64,000 bases of DNA from Hyphomicrobium_A sp965243865 (GCF_965243865.1 NZ_OZ251603.1:2480001-2544000); one strand, 5' to 3'. Counted from the first letter of the stretch, positions 14,837 through 23,889 are shown. The notes: a model not told the origin generated them from the letters alone. Program-made: numbers and translations.

Positions 14837-16645
14837 ATGGGTAGGAAACCCACACCCAGTTGCGGTTGCAGTCCAACGAACGCCGAGCGTCAGGATCCCG
14901 CGGAGATAACCGCCACCGACGTTCTGCTGGAGCAAAAACGGACTCTCGAGCAACTCAACGCTTGGTTCGAGCTCGCCCTGAACAACATGGTTCGCGGGCT
15001 CTCAATGTTCGATTCCGAGCAGCGCCTGATTGTCTGCAACAGGAGCTACAGGCAGATCTACGAGCTTCCCGAGGAGCTGACGCAACCCGGCACGCATCTG
15101 CGCGACATTGTTCAGTATCACTTGCGCCAGACGACTGGCCGCGATTGCACGCTCGACGAAGCACGGTTCTCCGATTGGCTTTCGACGCACCTTGCCAAGC
15201 TGGCGCAGGGCCAGTCTTTCACCCAGGTGCAAAACCTGCGTTCCGGACGCACGTTGCTGGTGACGTATCAGCCGCTTGCCGATGGCGGCTGGGTCGATAT
15301 TCAGGAGGACGTCACAGAGAAGCGTCGCGCCGAAGAAAAGATCGAATGGCTCGCGCACCACGACGCACTGACGGGCGTCGCCAACCGGTTCTATTTCCGT
15401 GAGACCTTCGAGCACGCTTTGAAGGGGCTGGGGAAAGGCTGCACACTGGCCCTGCACTGGCTCGACCTCGACGAGTTCAAAGAGGTCAACGACACCTACG
15501 GCCATCCCATCGGCGACGCACTGCTAAAGGCCGTTGCGCAGCGCCTTCGCTCGTGCATCCGCCGCACTGATTTTCTCGCCCGTCTCGGCGGCGACGAGTT
15601 CGCCATCATACAATCTGGGGCTGGGCGTAGCGAGCAGTGCGAGCGCCTCGCCAAGCGCGTCCTTGCTGCCGTTGGCAGGCCCTACAACATTCTCGGCAAC
15701 GTCATCACCGTCAGCGCCAGTCTTGGCGTCGTGCGCGCGCCTGTCCACGGACGCACGCCCGATGAACTCCTGAAGAATGCCGATGTCGCGCTGTATAACG
15801 TCAAGTCTGCAGGCCGTCGCGGATTCGAATTATACAATCGTGACAGCAATCGCCAGATCATGGCGCAGCGGCGTCTCGAGCTCGATATTCATTCCGCCCT
15901 CAGCCGCGATCAGTTTCAGCTCCACTATCAGCCGATCCTGAGCTTGCATTCGCATAATGTCGTCAGCTGCGAGGCGCTTTTGCGCTGGGCGCATCCACAC
16001 GACGGCCTGATTGCCCCAACCGACTTCCTCCCCGTGGCCGAGAAAACCGGTGCGATCGTCGACATCGGACGTTGGGTTCTGCACCAGGCCTGCCGCGACG
16101 CGACGCACTGGGCGAGCGAGCTGTCTGTAACGGTGAACCTGTCACTACTGCAGTTCGAGAGTGGAGATCTCGCAAGCGTCGTCGAGGGCGCGCTCTCGGC
16201 GGCCGGCTTACCGTCCAACCGGCTCGAGCTTGAAATCAGCGAAGGTCTCCTCTGCCGCGACAAAGGTCGCTTGTGCGACATGCTGCATGAGCTGCGCGAG
16301 CTTGGTGTCGGTATCACGCTCGACGACTTCGGCCAGTCCACCGGTTCACTGAGCTCGTTGCGGTCCTTCCCGTTCGACAAGGTGAAAATAGATCGCGCGC
16401 TCGTGCGCGCCCATCCTGCGGGCAATGGCGACAACGCAGCAATGGTCCGCGCCGTCGCCAGTCTCGCCGATGACCTGGGCATCGGCACGGTCGCGGAAGG
16501 CGTTGAGACCATTGACGAGCTGAATACGGTGACGCGTGCGGGCTGCAAGCGCGCGCAAGGCTTCTACATCGGTCGTCCCGTTCCGGCGGCCGAGCTTGGC
16601 GCGGTGCTGATGGAGTGCGCGCAGCGGCACACCTGCGCAGCCTGA
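14837..16645 (+). CDS. PAS-GGDEF-EAL cyclic-di-GMP signalling protein
   Basis: 602 residues: a PAS-like sensor (about 45-165, LNNMVRGLSMFDSEQRLIVCN), a GGDEF cyclase with intact RLGGDEFAII, and an EAL phosphodiesterase. The I-site RRTD sits five residues before GGDEF. The EAL domain shows CEALLRW, ELEISEGLL, TLDDFGQ, KIDRALV and AEGVET. Both catalytic motifs are intact, so the protein may make or break c-di-GMP depending on the PAS signal. No membrane segment is predicted. An in-frame TTG at 14762 would add 25 residues; ATG 14837 is preferred. Confidence 0.88.
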   Translation: MGRKPTPSCGCSPTNAERQDPAEITATDVLLEQKRTLEQLNAWFELALNNMVRGLSMFDSEQRLIVCNRSYRQIYELPEELTQPGTHLRDIVQYHLRQTTGRDCTLDEARFSDWLSTHLAKLAQGQSFTQVQNLRSGRTLLVTYQPLADGGWVDIQEDVTEKRRAEEKIEWLAHHDALTGVANRFYFRETFEHALKGLGKGCTLALHWLDLDEFKEVNDTYGHPIGDALLKAVAQRLRSCIRRTDFLARLGGDEFAIIQSGAGRSEQCERLAKRVLAAVGRPYNILGNVITVSASLGVVRAPVHGRTPDELLKNADVALYNVKSAGRRGFELYNRDSNRQIMAQRRLELDIHSALSRDQFQLHYQPILSLHSHNVVSCEALLRWAHPHDGLIAPTDFLPVAEKTGAIVDIGRWVLHQACRDATHWASELSVTVNLSLLQFESGDLASVVEGALSAAGLPSNRLELEISEGLLCRDKGRLCDMLHELRELGVGITLDDFGQSTGSLSSLRSFPFDKVKIDRALVRAHPAGNGDNAAMVRAVASLADDLGIGTVAEGVETIDELNTVTRAGCKRAQGFYIGRPVPAAELGAVLMECAQRHTCAA

Positions 16646-16663
16646 GATGACGAGCAGCGCCGC

Positions 16664-17443
16664 TCAGCTAGCGGGGCGCACTGCGACGCCCGCGTCGGCC
16701 ATGTGCTTCTTGGCTTCGCCGATCGTATACGTGCCGAAGTGAAAGATCGACGCGGCGAGCACTGCACTCGCGCGGCCCTGCGTGATCCCCTCCACCAGAT
16801 GATCGAGATTGCCGACGCCGCCTGACGCGATCACCGGAATAGTCACCGCGTCGGAGATTGCCCGAGTCAGCTCCAGATCGAAGCCGGCTTTCGTTCCGTC
16901 TCGGTCCATCGAAGTCAGCAGGATTTCGCCCGCACCAAGCTCGGTCACCTGTTTGGCAAATTCGATGGCGTCGATGCCCGTCGGCGTGCGCCCACCGTGC
17001 GTGAAGATTTCCCACCGCGGCGCCTCATCCTGTTGTGACACGCGCTTGGCGTCGATGGCGACGACGATGCACTGAGCGCCGAACTTCTCGGACGCTTCCT
17101 TGACGAACTGCGGATTCTTGACCGCCGCCGTGTTGATCGAAACCTTGTCGGCGCCCGCATTGAGCAGCTTGCCGATGTCTTCGATCGTACGCACACCCCC
17201 ACCCACGGTCAGTGGCATGAAGCAGCGCTCGGCCGTCTGTTCCACCACGTGGAAGATGTTGTCGCGATCCTCATGGCTCGCCGTAATGTCGAGGAAGCAA
17301 AGCTCGTCAGCGCCGGCAGCGTCGTAAGCCGCGGCCGCTTCGACAGGATCGCCGGCATCTATGAGGTCGACGAAGTTGACACCTTTGACGACGCGGCCGT
17401 CCTTCACGTCGAGGCAGGGGATGATGCGGGTTTTGAGTGTCAT
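16664..17443 (-). CDS. hisF: Imidazole glycerol phosphate synthase cyclase subunit
   Basis: 259 residues, a (beta/alpha)8 barrel that closes the imidazole ring from PRFAR with ammonia made by HisH, giving IGP and AICAR. RIIPCLDVKDGRVVKGVNFV carries the first catalytic Asp, and ILLTSMDRDGTKAGFDLELTR the second. The gene is last of the minus-strand his set here, after an NTF2-like gene and hisA. ATG at 17443 gives family length. Confidence 0.97.
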   Translation of the reverse strand: MTLKTRIIPCLDVKDGRVVKGVNFVDLIDAGDPVEAAAAYDAAGADELCFLDITASHEDRDNIFHVVEQTAERCFMPLTVGGGVRTIEDIGKLLNAGADKVSINTAAVKNPQFVKEASEKFGAQCIVVAIDAKRVSQQDEAPRWEIFTHGGRTPTGIDAIEFAKQVTELGAGEILLTSMDRDGTKAGFDLELTRAISDAVTIPVIASGGVGNLDHLVEGITQGRASAVLAASIFHFGTYTIGEAKKHMADAGVAVRPAS

Positions 17444-17467
17444 CTGTCGCTTAGCCTTCGTCGTGAA

Positions 17468-17914
17468 CTATTTCGGTCCGGGCTGCTGTCGCCCTTTGAG
17501 CAGCGCCGCGAATGTAATCATTGCGGCCGCGTCTTGATAGACCTCGAGCCTGCAGATCCGGTCGCCCGAGAATACGATGACGTTGCGGCTGGTGGCGCGA
17601 TGGGTCATCCTCGATCCTGGATCGCGCCAAGTGAACGCGAAGTTCGCTCTGGCTAGATTGCCCGACAGGCTGAAGCTCACCAGCTTGATGTCGATGTCGC
17701 TCGTATCTCGTAGGCCGGCGAGGCGGAGGAGATAGGCCTGCCGGCCCGTGATGGTCCTGGGACCATTATTCTCGCCACCCCAATTCGAGAAGTATGTCAG
17801 ATCCTCGGTATAGATCTCGCGCAGAGCGCCAAGATCACGTCGGTTCCAGGCCGCCTCGGCAGCGAGGACGACTTCAAGCGCACGTTCTTTGGTGATCGTT
17901 TCACGCGATGTCAT
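17468..17914 (-). CDS. SnoaL-like / NTF2-fold protein
   Basis: 148 residues with the cone-shaped NTF2-fold pattern: helix ALEVVLAAEAAWNRRDLGALREIYTEDL, then beta strands ending SGDRICRLEVYQDAAAM. Proteins of this type include SnoaL-like isomerases and ketosteroid isomerases, but most bacterial members have no known substrate. It lies between hisA and hisF on the same strand, 24 bases before hisF, and is not a known histidine enzyme. Confidence 0.65.
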   Translation of the reverse strand: MTSRETITKERALEVVLAAEAAWNRRDLGALREIYTEDLTYFSNWGGENNGPRTITGRQAYLLRLAGLRDTSDIDIKLVSFSLSGNLARANFAFTWRDPGSRMTHRATSRNVIVFSGDRICRLEVYQDAAAMITFAALLKGRQQPGPK

Positions 17915-17967
17915 GCACCGGCCCGGGCCATCTGAGAAAGCAGGCTACCGCGCGTTGCGGAGCCCGG

Positions 17968-18705
17968 CTAGCCTCCCGCTCCGGCGGCAAGTAGCGCCAG
18001 CGCTTCACGCGCGTCGAGACGCCCGTCATAAAGAGCCCGTCCGCTGATCGCACCCTCTAACATCGCATACTCCGGCCGCAGCAGCGCCTTCACATCTTCG
18101 ATGGAGGCAAGCCCGCCCGACGCGATTACCGGGATGCTGGTCGAGCGCGCGAGCTTCGCGGTCGCTTCCAGATTGAGCCCCTTGAGCACGCCGTCGCGCT
18201 CGATGTCCGTGTAGATGATCGCCGACACGCCGGCATCTTCGAAGCGCTTGGCCAGTTCTTCCGCGGTGAGCTCAGACGTCTCCGCCCAGCCTTCCACTGC
18301 CACCTTGCCGCCCTTGGCATCGATGCCGACCGCGATCCGGCCCGGATATTCAACACAGGCCCGCCGCACTAGCTCGGGATCGCGCACCGCAACGGTGCCC
18401 AAGATCACGCGGTCGACGCCGCTGTCGATCCAGTTCGCGATCGTCTTGATGTCTCGAATGCCACCACCGAGCTGCACCGGCATTTCCACCGCATCGAGGA
18501 TCGCATCGACCGCCGCCGAGTTCACCGGCTTCCCGGCAAAGGCGCCATTGAGGTCGACGATGTGCAGGTACTCGAAGCCCTGTTCCTCGAAGCTGCGCGC
18601 CTGCGCCGCCGGATCGTCATTGAACACCGTGGCGGCGTCCATTTCGCCCAGTTTCAGGCGAACGCATGTGCCGTCTTTGAGATCGATCGCGGGAAAGAGG
18701 ATCAC
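17968..18705 (-). CDS. hisA: ProFAR isomerase
   Basis: 245 residues, the (beta/alpha)8 Amadori isomerase converting ProFAR to PRFAR in histidine synthesis. ILFPAIDLKDGTCVRLKLGE has the catalytic Asp, GGGIRD and VILGTVAVRDPELV the phosphate sites, and IYTDIERDGVLKG the second Asp with its Thr. It lies upstream of hisF on the same strand. The next his gene upstream, hisH, is 1.2 kb away because two plus-strand genes intervene. Confidence 0.96.
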   Translation of the reverse strand: MILFPAIDLKDGTCVRLKLGEMDAATVFNDDPAAQARSFEEQGFEYLHIVDLNGAFAGKPVNSAAVDAILDAVEMPVQLGGGIRDIKTIANWIDSGVDRVILGTVAVRDPELVRRACVEYPGRIAVGIDAKGGKVAVEGWAETSELTAEELAKRFEDAGVSAIIYTDIERDGVLKGLNLEATAKLARSTSIPVIASGGLASIEDVKALLRPEYAMLEGAISGRALYDGRLDAREALALLAAGAGG

Positions 18706-18856
18706 TTGCGGTGGCTTCCTGTCGGGTTCGCAGGCCAGATTGGGATGCCGGCCATCAGTTCGCTGTTATTGTGCGCGATAGAAGTTTTGTGGCCGGATAA
18801 GTCAAGGCCACGTACCCACCCTAGTAACCGCGAGAGCGACCACCCAAGTCACTGCC

Positions 18857-19180
18857 ATGGCCGTTGCGTTCCTCAATAGCGTTCCTCACGCGCTCGCCCG
18901 CCGTCCGCTCACCGAGGCGGACGCCGTCGACATCTGGATCGCCCGTTGGCTGCGCATCCGACGCAAGGACCTCGTACGCCGCTATGGCTGCGATCCGCGT
19001 CGCCTCTATGAAATCTGGGAAGGCGTGCGCTTCGCCGCCGCCCGCGCTAAGGCCCTCGAAGTGTTCGAGGAACGCTATCCGGGCTTGATGGATCGCGTCG
19101 ATTTCGGCCCCCACCAGCGCCACCCGCGCGACGGCCATCAGGGGCAGCTTTCGCTCTTCGAATGGCACTGCTGCGAGTAG
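18857..19180 (+). CDS. Hypothetical protein (small, Arg-rich)
   Basis: A 107-residue protein that I cannot assign. It is rich in Arg and helical (DIWIARWLRIRRKDLVRRYGCDPRRLYEIWEGVRFAAAR), suggesting a nucleic-acid- or protein-binding helical fold. ATG at 18857 gives the natural start. It runs against the his genes and is followed 150 bases later by a Cas2/SinR-like gene on the same strand. Confidence 0.6.
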   Translation: MAVAFLNSVPHALARRPLTEADAVDIWIARWLRIRRKDLVRRYGCDPRRLYEIWEGVRFAAARAKALEVFEERYPGLMDRVDFGPHQRHPRDGHQGQLSLFEWHCCE

Positions 19181-19330
19181 AACAACGTGGAACAGCAGGA
19201 GAACAAATGCTGGACACCGCCACTGAATCGTGCGATGTTCTCCCTACGTTCGCAGCGCCGCAAATGCAGCGCAATCAGACCCCAGTATCGCGTCTCTCCC
19301 CTCACAGATCCAGCTCAGAGAGACACCGCT

Positions 19331-19693
19331 ATGCGCACCCTCATCATCTCCTACGACCTGGCCCAGCCGCACCGGAACAAGCACATCCTTGCGCAGCAGA
19401 TCATGGCTCTCGGTCATTCGTGGGCCCGCCCGCTCGAGCAGACCTGGTACGTGAAGACAGACGCCCGCGAGGAAGAGATTGAGGCGCAGCTGCGCGGCAT
19501 GCTCGACCCCGATGACGGCCTCCTCATCCAGGCGACCCGCGATGAGGCGGTGATGACCAACACCGCGCTGCGCTGGTTCCGCCAGCGGCGCGCCGGCGTC
19601 GAAACCGGTGGCGACACCAATGTCATCGCCTTCCCGATGCCCGAACCTTTCGTCGACGATCAGCAGGAGCTGCCCCTCGCCGAAGCTTGTTGA
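19331..19693 (+). CDS. SinR-type protein with a Cas2-like ferredoxin fold
   Basis: 120 residues. The N-terminus MRTLIISYDLAQPHRNKH followed by ALGHSWARPLEQTWYVKTDA and a hydrophobic strand GLLIQATRDEAVM follows the Cas2/VapD-like pattern of beta1 ending in Y-D, helix, then T-W-hydrophobic strand. Stand-alone members are annotated as SinR family; their biochemical role is not established. The Asp after the first strand, the metal site in Cas2, is kept. No CRISPR repeat or cas1 is nearby. It interrupts the his set together with the gene before it. ATG 19331 is preferred over an in-frame start at 19187. Confidence 0.6.
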   Translation: MRTLIISYDLAQPHRNKHILAQQIMALGHSWARPLEQTWYVKTDAREEEIEAQLRGMLDPDDGLLIQATRDEAVMTNTALRWFRQRRAGVETGGDTNVIAFPMPEPFVDDQQELPLAEAC

Positions 19694-19800
19694 GTTTGCG
19701 TCTCTAGTAGCTGTTGCGTCCCCTAGTCCCGCGTCCCTGCGTTCTCTCAGTTCGCGTATCTCAGTCCAAGTCTCCCCCTCCGGTATTGCGTGAGGCGCCC

Positions 19801-19833
19801 GGCCCGATCCGTTCCCCCGGATCGGGCCATTTT
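19801..19833 (+). terminator. Rho-independent terminator after the SinR-like gene
   Basis: GGCCCGATCC (19801-19810) and GGATCGGGCC (19819-19828) form a perfect 10-bp stem with an 8-base loop, followed by ATTTT. It sits between the convergent SinR-like and hisH genes. Confidence 0.8.
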
Positions 19834-19897
19834 CATTGGCGAGGCTTTGCGCAAGCGCCGGCGTTCGGCCGGCATCACGGAGCGAGTACCGCTAAAA

Positions 19898-20551
19898 CTA
19901 CACCCTCCACTTCAGGAAGTTGGCGATCAGCTTCAGCCCGAGCGTTTGGCTCTTCTCCGGGTGGAACTGCGTGCCCGCCATGTTGTCCCGGGCGATCATC
20001 GCCGTCACCGGCCCGCCGTAGTCCGTCTCGGCAACCACCGAGGCGCGATCATTTGCGACGAAGTGATACGAGTGCACGAAGTAGGCGTGCAGCCCCTGAG
20101 GGCCGGTCGGGATATCCGCCAGCAGCGCATGCGGCGTGATCACCGTCAGCGTGTTCCAGCCCATGTGCGGAATCTTCAGGCTCGCATCGTTCGGCTCGAT
20201 GTGGCGCACCTCGCCGCCGATCCAGTCGAGCCCCTGCGTCACTTCGAATTCGAGCCCGCGAGTCGCCATCAGTTGCATGCCGACGCAAATGCCGAGGAAC
20301 GGCCGCCCCTTGCCGCGCACCGTCTCTTCCAGCGCATCCCGCATGCCCGCAACGGCTTCCAGCCCGCGCTTGCAGTCGGCATATGCGCCGACACCCGGCA
20401 GCACCACCCGATCCGCCGCGGCGACGATCTTCGGATCGTTCGTAACGCTGATCTCGGCATCGGCACCGCTTTCGCGCGAGGCGCGCTCGAAGGCCTTGGC
20501 CGCGGAGTGAAGGTTTCCCGAGCCGTAATCGATGATGGCAACGCGCTGCAT
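19898..20551 (-). CDS. hisH: Imidazole glycerol phosphate synthase glutaminase subunit
   Basis: 217 residues, a class I glutamine amidotransferase that supplies ammonia to HisF. The nucleophile elbow PFLGICVGMQLM has the Cys, and GTQFHPEKSQ provides the His and Glu of the triad. IIDYGSGNLHS is the family N-terminus. It lies three bases after the DUF2628 gene, which follows hisB, on the same strand. Confidence 0.96.
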   Translation of the reverse strand: MQRVAIIDYGSGNLHSAAKAFERASRESGADAEISVTNDPKIVAAADRVVLPGVGAYADCKRGLEAVAGMRDALEETVRGKGRPFLGICVGMQLMATRGLEFEVTQGLDWIGGEVRHIEPNDASLKIPHMGWNTLTVITPHALLADIPTGPQGLHAYFVHSYHFVANDRASVVAETDYGGPVTAMIARDNMAGTQFHPEKSQTLGLKLIANFLKWRV

Positions 20552-20553
20552 TT

Positions 20554-21069
20554 CTAAGCTTCAGTCCCAGCCGGTGCGCGATCCCCGCGCTTGAACATGC
20601 CTCTGGCCTGGGCCATGGCGGTCTGCATCCAGGAAGGCGGAACATCCGCCCTCTTGGCGACACCCGGCGCAGCGGGAATCTCCGTGTGCGTCGGCAGCCA
20701 CACTTCGAGGAAGCGCCGTTCGCAGTCCTCGCGCGAGTTGCCCGACACGGTGCCCACCAGCGGCCAACCGCGCCGCTCCAGCGACGCGCTATTGAGGTTC
20801 CCCGCTTCGAAGCCGAACAGGACCTGGATCGCAAACAGTATGCCGTTACCGAGGTCGGGCGCACCTAGCGCCGTGAACACCCACACGATGAGCCCGGCCA
20901 GCGCTATGAAGACGATCAATTCCAGCCACATCCGCTTCCACAGCAGCCAGACGGCCGGCAACAACGCCGCCAGCCATGAAAAGCCGTCCTTCACGAACAG
21001 CAGCTGCTCGGCGCTCTCCAGCCGATTGGCCGATGCGTTCGGCGGCTCATGCACGGTGTAGATGACCAC
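20554..21069 (-). CDS. DUF2628-domain membrane protein
   Basis: 171 residues. A soluble N-terminus (VIYTVHEPPNASANRLESAEQLLFVKDGFSWLAALLP) is followed by three hydrophobic segments between about residues 30 and 100 and a polar C-terminal tail. This family sits between hisB and hisH in many Hyphomicrobiales and has no known function. Start GTG/ATG choice is not certain. Spacing of 26 bases to hisB and 2 to hisH indicates a shared transcript. Confidence 0.85.
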   Translation of the reverse strand: MVIYTVHEPPNASANRLESAEQLLFVKDGFSWLAALLPAVWLLWKRMWLELIVFIALAGLIVWVFTALGAPDLGNGILFAIQVLFGFEAGNLNSASLERRGWPLVGTVSGNSREDCERRFLEVWLPTHTEIPAAPGVAKRADVPPSWMQTAMAQARGMFKRGDRAPAGTEA

Positions 21070-21095
21070 GTAACGGCCTCACACGAGAAAGTTCG

Positions 21096-21692
21096 TCAAC
21101 AGGCGAGCGTGCCCTTCGTCGAGGGTACGCGGCCCGCCTGGCGCGGATCGACTTCGCTGGCAGCGCGAAGGGCACGCGCGAGCCCCTTATAGCAAGTCTC
21201 GGCGATGTGGTGGTTGTTGTCGCCGTAGAGGTTGGCGACGTGCAGCGTGATGCCGGCGTTCTGCGCAAACGCCTGGAACCACTCGCGGAACAATTCGGTG
21301 TCCATCTCGCCGAGCTTCGGCTGCGTGAACTCCACGTTCCACACCAGGTACGGCCGGCCCGAGATGTCGACCGCGACGCGCGTCAGCGTGCCGTCCATCG
21401 GCAGGTGCACGTCGGCATACCGGGTGATGCCCTTCTTGTCGCCGAGCGCCTTCGCCACAGCCTGGCCCAGGACGATGCCGGCGTCCTCGGTGGTGTGGTG
21501 GAAGTCGATGTGCAGGTCACCCTTCGCCTTGAGGGTGATGTCGATCATTGAATGGCGGGCAAGCTGCTCCAACATGTGGTCCAGAAAGCCGACGCCAGTC
21601 GAGATATCGAACGTGCCCGAGCCATCGAGATCGACCGTCGCGGTGATCTCGGTCTCCTTGGTCTTGCGGGAAATCGTCGCCTGCCGCTTCAA
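21096..21692 (-). CDS. hisB: Imidazoleglycerol-phosphate dehydratase
   Basis: 198 residues, the Mn-dependent enzyme that dehydrates IGP to imidazole acetol phosphate. Metal-binding repeats are visible: DHMLEQLARHS, IDFHHTTEDAGIVLGQA and GDNNHHIAETCYKGLARAL. It is the monofunctional form without the HisB phosphatase domain, as in alphaproteobacteria. It starts the minus-strand unit hisB-DUF2628-hisH and is divergent from hslV. Confidence 0.97.
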   Translation of the reverse strand: MKRQATISRKTKETEITATVDLDGSGTFDISTGVGFLDHMLEQLARHSMIDITLKAKGDLHIDFHHTTEDAGIVLGQAVAKALGDKKGITRYADVHLPMDGTLTRVAVDISGRPYLVWNVEFTQPKLGEMDTELFREWFQAFAQNAGITLHVANLYGDNNHHIAETCYKGLARALRAASEVDPRQAGRVPSTKGTLAC

Positions 21693-21818
21693 GTTAGGGC
21701 CCCTTGGCTAATAGCTTGCCTCGCTGGAACCGAGCGTTTATCAGCTTGAGCCCTGCCGTTCCAGCGCCGCGGCAAGCGCCTTGCGGGCCTCAAAACCCGC
21801 CGTCTGGATGCTAATGCA

Positions 21819-22400
21819 ATGCAAACTTCTGGTTCTTCCGCGGATGCACCGCGCTCCTGGCATGCCACCACCATACTCACCATTCGTAAAAATGGTCGTG
21901 TGGTCATCGCTGGCGACGGTCAAGTGAGCCTCGGCGCCACCATTATCAAGGCCAATGCCCGCAAGGTTCGCCGGCTCGGTAAGGGCGACGTCATCGGCGG
22001 TTTCGCTGGCGCCACGGCTGATGCCTTCACCCTGTTCGAGCGCCTCGAAGCCAAGCTGGAGCAGTATCCAGCCCAGCTCACCCGCGCCTGCGTTGAGCTC
22101 GCCAAGGACTGGCGCACCGACCGCTATCTGCGCCGCCTCGAAGCCATGATGCTGGTTGCCGACGCCGAAAGCACCCTGGTCTTGACCGGCACCGGCGACG
22201 TCCTGGAGCCCGTGCGCCACGTCATGGGCATCGGGTCGGGCGGCAACTATGCGCTCGCGGCGGCCCGCGCGCTGCTCGACCAGCCACTCGACGCTGAGAC
22301 GATTGCCCGCAAAGCCATGGCTATCGCTGCTGAGATATGCGTTTACACCAACGATAACCTGGTCATCGAAAGCCTGCCGTCCACGCGGCAGGACGAATAA
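21819..22400 (+). CDS. hslV: ATP-dependent protease subunit HslV (ClpQ)
   Basis: 193 residues, the proteasome-like peptidase of the HslUV complex. The N-terminal propeptide ends before the catalytic Thr in HATTILTIRK; GDGQVSLG and GIGSGGNYALAAARALL are family signatures. The complex degrades unfolded and regulatory proteins in the cytoplasm. hslU, its ATPase, lies 1.5 kb downstream with two unrelated membrane-protein genes between them; normally the pair is adjacent or near-adjacent. Confidence 0.96.
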   Translation: MQTSGSSADAPRSWHATTILTIRKNGRVVIAGDGQVSLGATIIKANARKVRRLGKGDVIGGFAGATADAFTLFERLEAKLEQYPAQLTRACVELAKDWRTDRYLRRLEAMMLVADAESTLVLTGTGDVLEPVRHVMGIGSGGNYALAAARALLDQPLDAETIARKAMAIAAEICVYTNDNLVIESLPSTRQDE

Positions 22401-22429
22401 GACCGGTAACGCCGCAGGGGAGACGACGC

Positions 22430-22753
22430 ATGGCGTGGACGTTCCTAATCGCCGCCGGGGCACTCGAGGTGGCGGCGACAACGGCATTTCGCTTCTCGGG
22501 CGGATTAAGCCCGAGCCGGCTCGGCTTCACGCTTACATTTTTTGCTCTCGCCGGGCTCAGCCTCTACTGCCTCAACCGCTCCCTCGAAGGCGTTCCCCTT
22601 GGCACCGCTTATGCCGTCTGGACCGGAATCGGCGCCGCCGGCACCGCGGTTCTCGGCGTGTGGGCCTTCGGCGAGGTCGCAACGCCGCAGCGCATAATGC
22701 TGCTCTTCGCCCTGGTTGCCTGCATCGTCGGCCTCAAGTTCGTCTCGGCTTGA
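22430..22753 (+). CDS. SMR-family small multidrug/guanidinium exporter
   Basis: 107 residues with four membrane helices, the SMR fold (EmrE/Gdx). The essential Glu in helix 1 is present in LIAAGALEVAATTAFRFSGG, and GTAYAVWTGIGAAGTAVLGVWAFGE is the typical helix 3 region. Such proteins work as dual-topology dimers exchanging protons for cationic substrates. The motif alone does not distinguish drug from guanidinium export. A GGGGAGACGACGC ribosome binding site precedes ATG 22430, 29 bases after hslV. Confidence 0.85.
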   Translation: MAWTFLIAAGALEVAATTAFRFSGGLSPSRLGFTLTFFALAGLSLYCLNRSLEGVPLGTAYAVWTGIGAAGTAVLGVWAFGEVATPQRIMLLFALVACIVGLKFVSA

Positions 22754-22770
22754 CGGCATTCTTGAGCCGC

Positions 22771-23832
22771 ATGATTCGCGACGAGCACATCGACCTTGGC
22801 GTCGCCCAGGGCATAATCACCGCCGAGCAAGCGACCCGTCTGCGCGCACTGGCCGCTGGCACTGCGGCGCCGCCGGCCGATCAATCGGCAGCTATTGACC
22901 CCGACGACGAGCGCTTCCGCCTTATCGGGGGCTTCAACGACATCTTCGTCGCCATCGGCATCCTGCTTCTCGTCTCGGCCCTCTTTGGCCTGTCGAGCAC
23001 GCTCGGCTCCGGCATTGTCTTCGCCGCGCTCGGCATGGTCGCAGCATGGACCCTGTCCGAGGTGTTTGCCCGTCGCCTTCGGTTGGCGCTGCCCGCAATC
23101 ACGCTCTCGCTGATGTTCGCCTGGGCCGGCGGTATCGTCGCCTACGGGGTGGCCGCCGTGGCGATGCAGGCAACTGGCGTTATGGCTGAGCCGACAACTT
23201 CGCTCACGTGGATGCTCTGCGGGATAGGTACGGCCTTGGCCGCAGCGCTCCACCGCTGGCGCTTCAACGTACCCATCGACACGGCAATCATCGCTGGCGG
23301 CCTCGCCTGCGCGGTCATCGGCGCCAGCGGCACGATCGATGCGCAGTGGACCGAGGATCACCAGCCGCTGCTCCTGGCCATCCTTGGCGCCATCATCTTC
23401 ATCGCAGCCGTCTGCGTTGACGCGACTGATCCGCGGCGCGTGACGCGCCGGTCCGATGTCGGCTTCTGGCTGCATCTCCTTGCCGCACCGCTGCTGGTGC
23501 AAGCCATGACGTCGCTGTTTTTCGGGCCCGCCGACGAGCTTGGCGTCGCCAAGGCGATTGGCGTTCTCGCCTTGTTTGCCGCCTTCGGTCTGATCGCGCT
23601 CGTGCTCGATCGTCGAGCGCTGCTGGTCTCCGGGCTAACCTACGCCGGCATCGCCATCGGCTATCTGCTCTCAGAAAGCCTGGCGAAAGACGTTTCCGTT
23701 TCCTTGACCCTACTGGGCCTTGCGGCGCTTGTGCTGCTACTCTCGGCCCGGTGGCGCCGCCTGCGCGCTGCCGCCCTCAATGCGCTGCCTTTGGGCAGCT
23801 TCCGCCAATTCGTCCCACCCGCTTCCGTGTAA
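22771..23832 (+). CDS. DUF2157-like multi-pass membrane protein
   Basis: 353 residues with a soluble N-terminal part of about 50 residues (LGVAQGIITAEQATRLRALAAG, a short helical module typical of DUF2157 proteins) and roughly ten membrane helices. Function is unknown for this family. ATG 22771 is used; a TTG at 22750 overlapping the SMR stop is possible and would couple their translation. It ends 57 bases before hslU and appears to be part of an hslV-SMR-DUF2157-hslU transcript. Confidence 0.7.
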   Translation: MIRDEHIDLGVAQGIITAEQATRLRALAAGTAAPPADQSAAIDPDDERFRLIGGFNDIFVAIGILLLVSALFGLSSTLGSGIVFAALGMVAAWTLSEVFARRLRLALPAITLSLMFAWAGGIVAYGVAAVAMQATGVMAEPTTSLTWMLCGIGTALAAALHRWRFNVPIDTAIIAGGLACAVIGASGTIDAQWTEDHQPLLLAILGAIIFIAAVCVDATDPRRVTRRSDVGFWLHLLAAPLLVQAMTSLFFGPADELGVAKAIGVLALFAAFGLIALVLDRRALLVSGLTYAGIAIGYLLSESLAKDVSVSLTLLGLAALVLLLSARWRRLRAAALNALPLGSFRQFVPPASV

Positions 23833-23889
23833 CGGAGTAAGGCGCCAGATATGATGGCGCCCGGCGCACGACACCACAGGACCCCACCG

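Noticed and set aside
18857..19700. CRISPR-Cas locus suggested by the Cas2-like gene
   Set aside because: No repeat-spacer array, cas1 or other cas gene is seen anywhere in the window.
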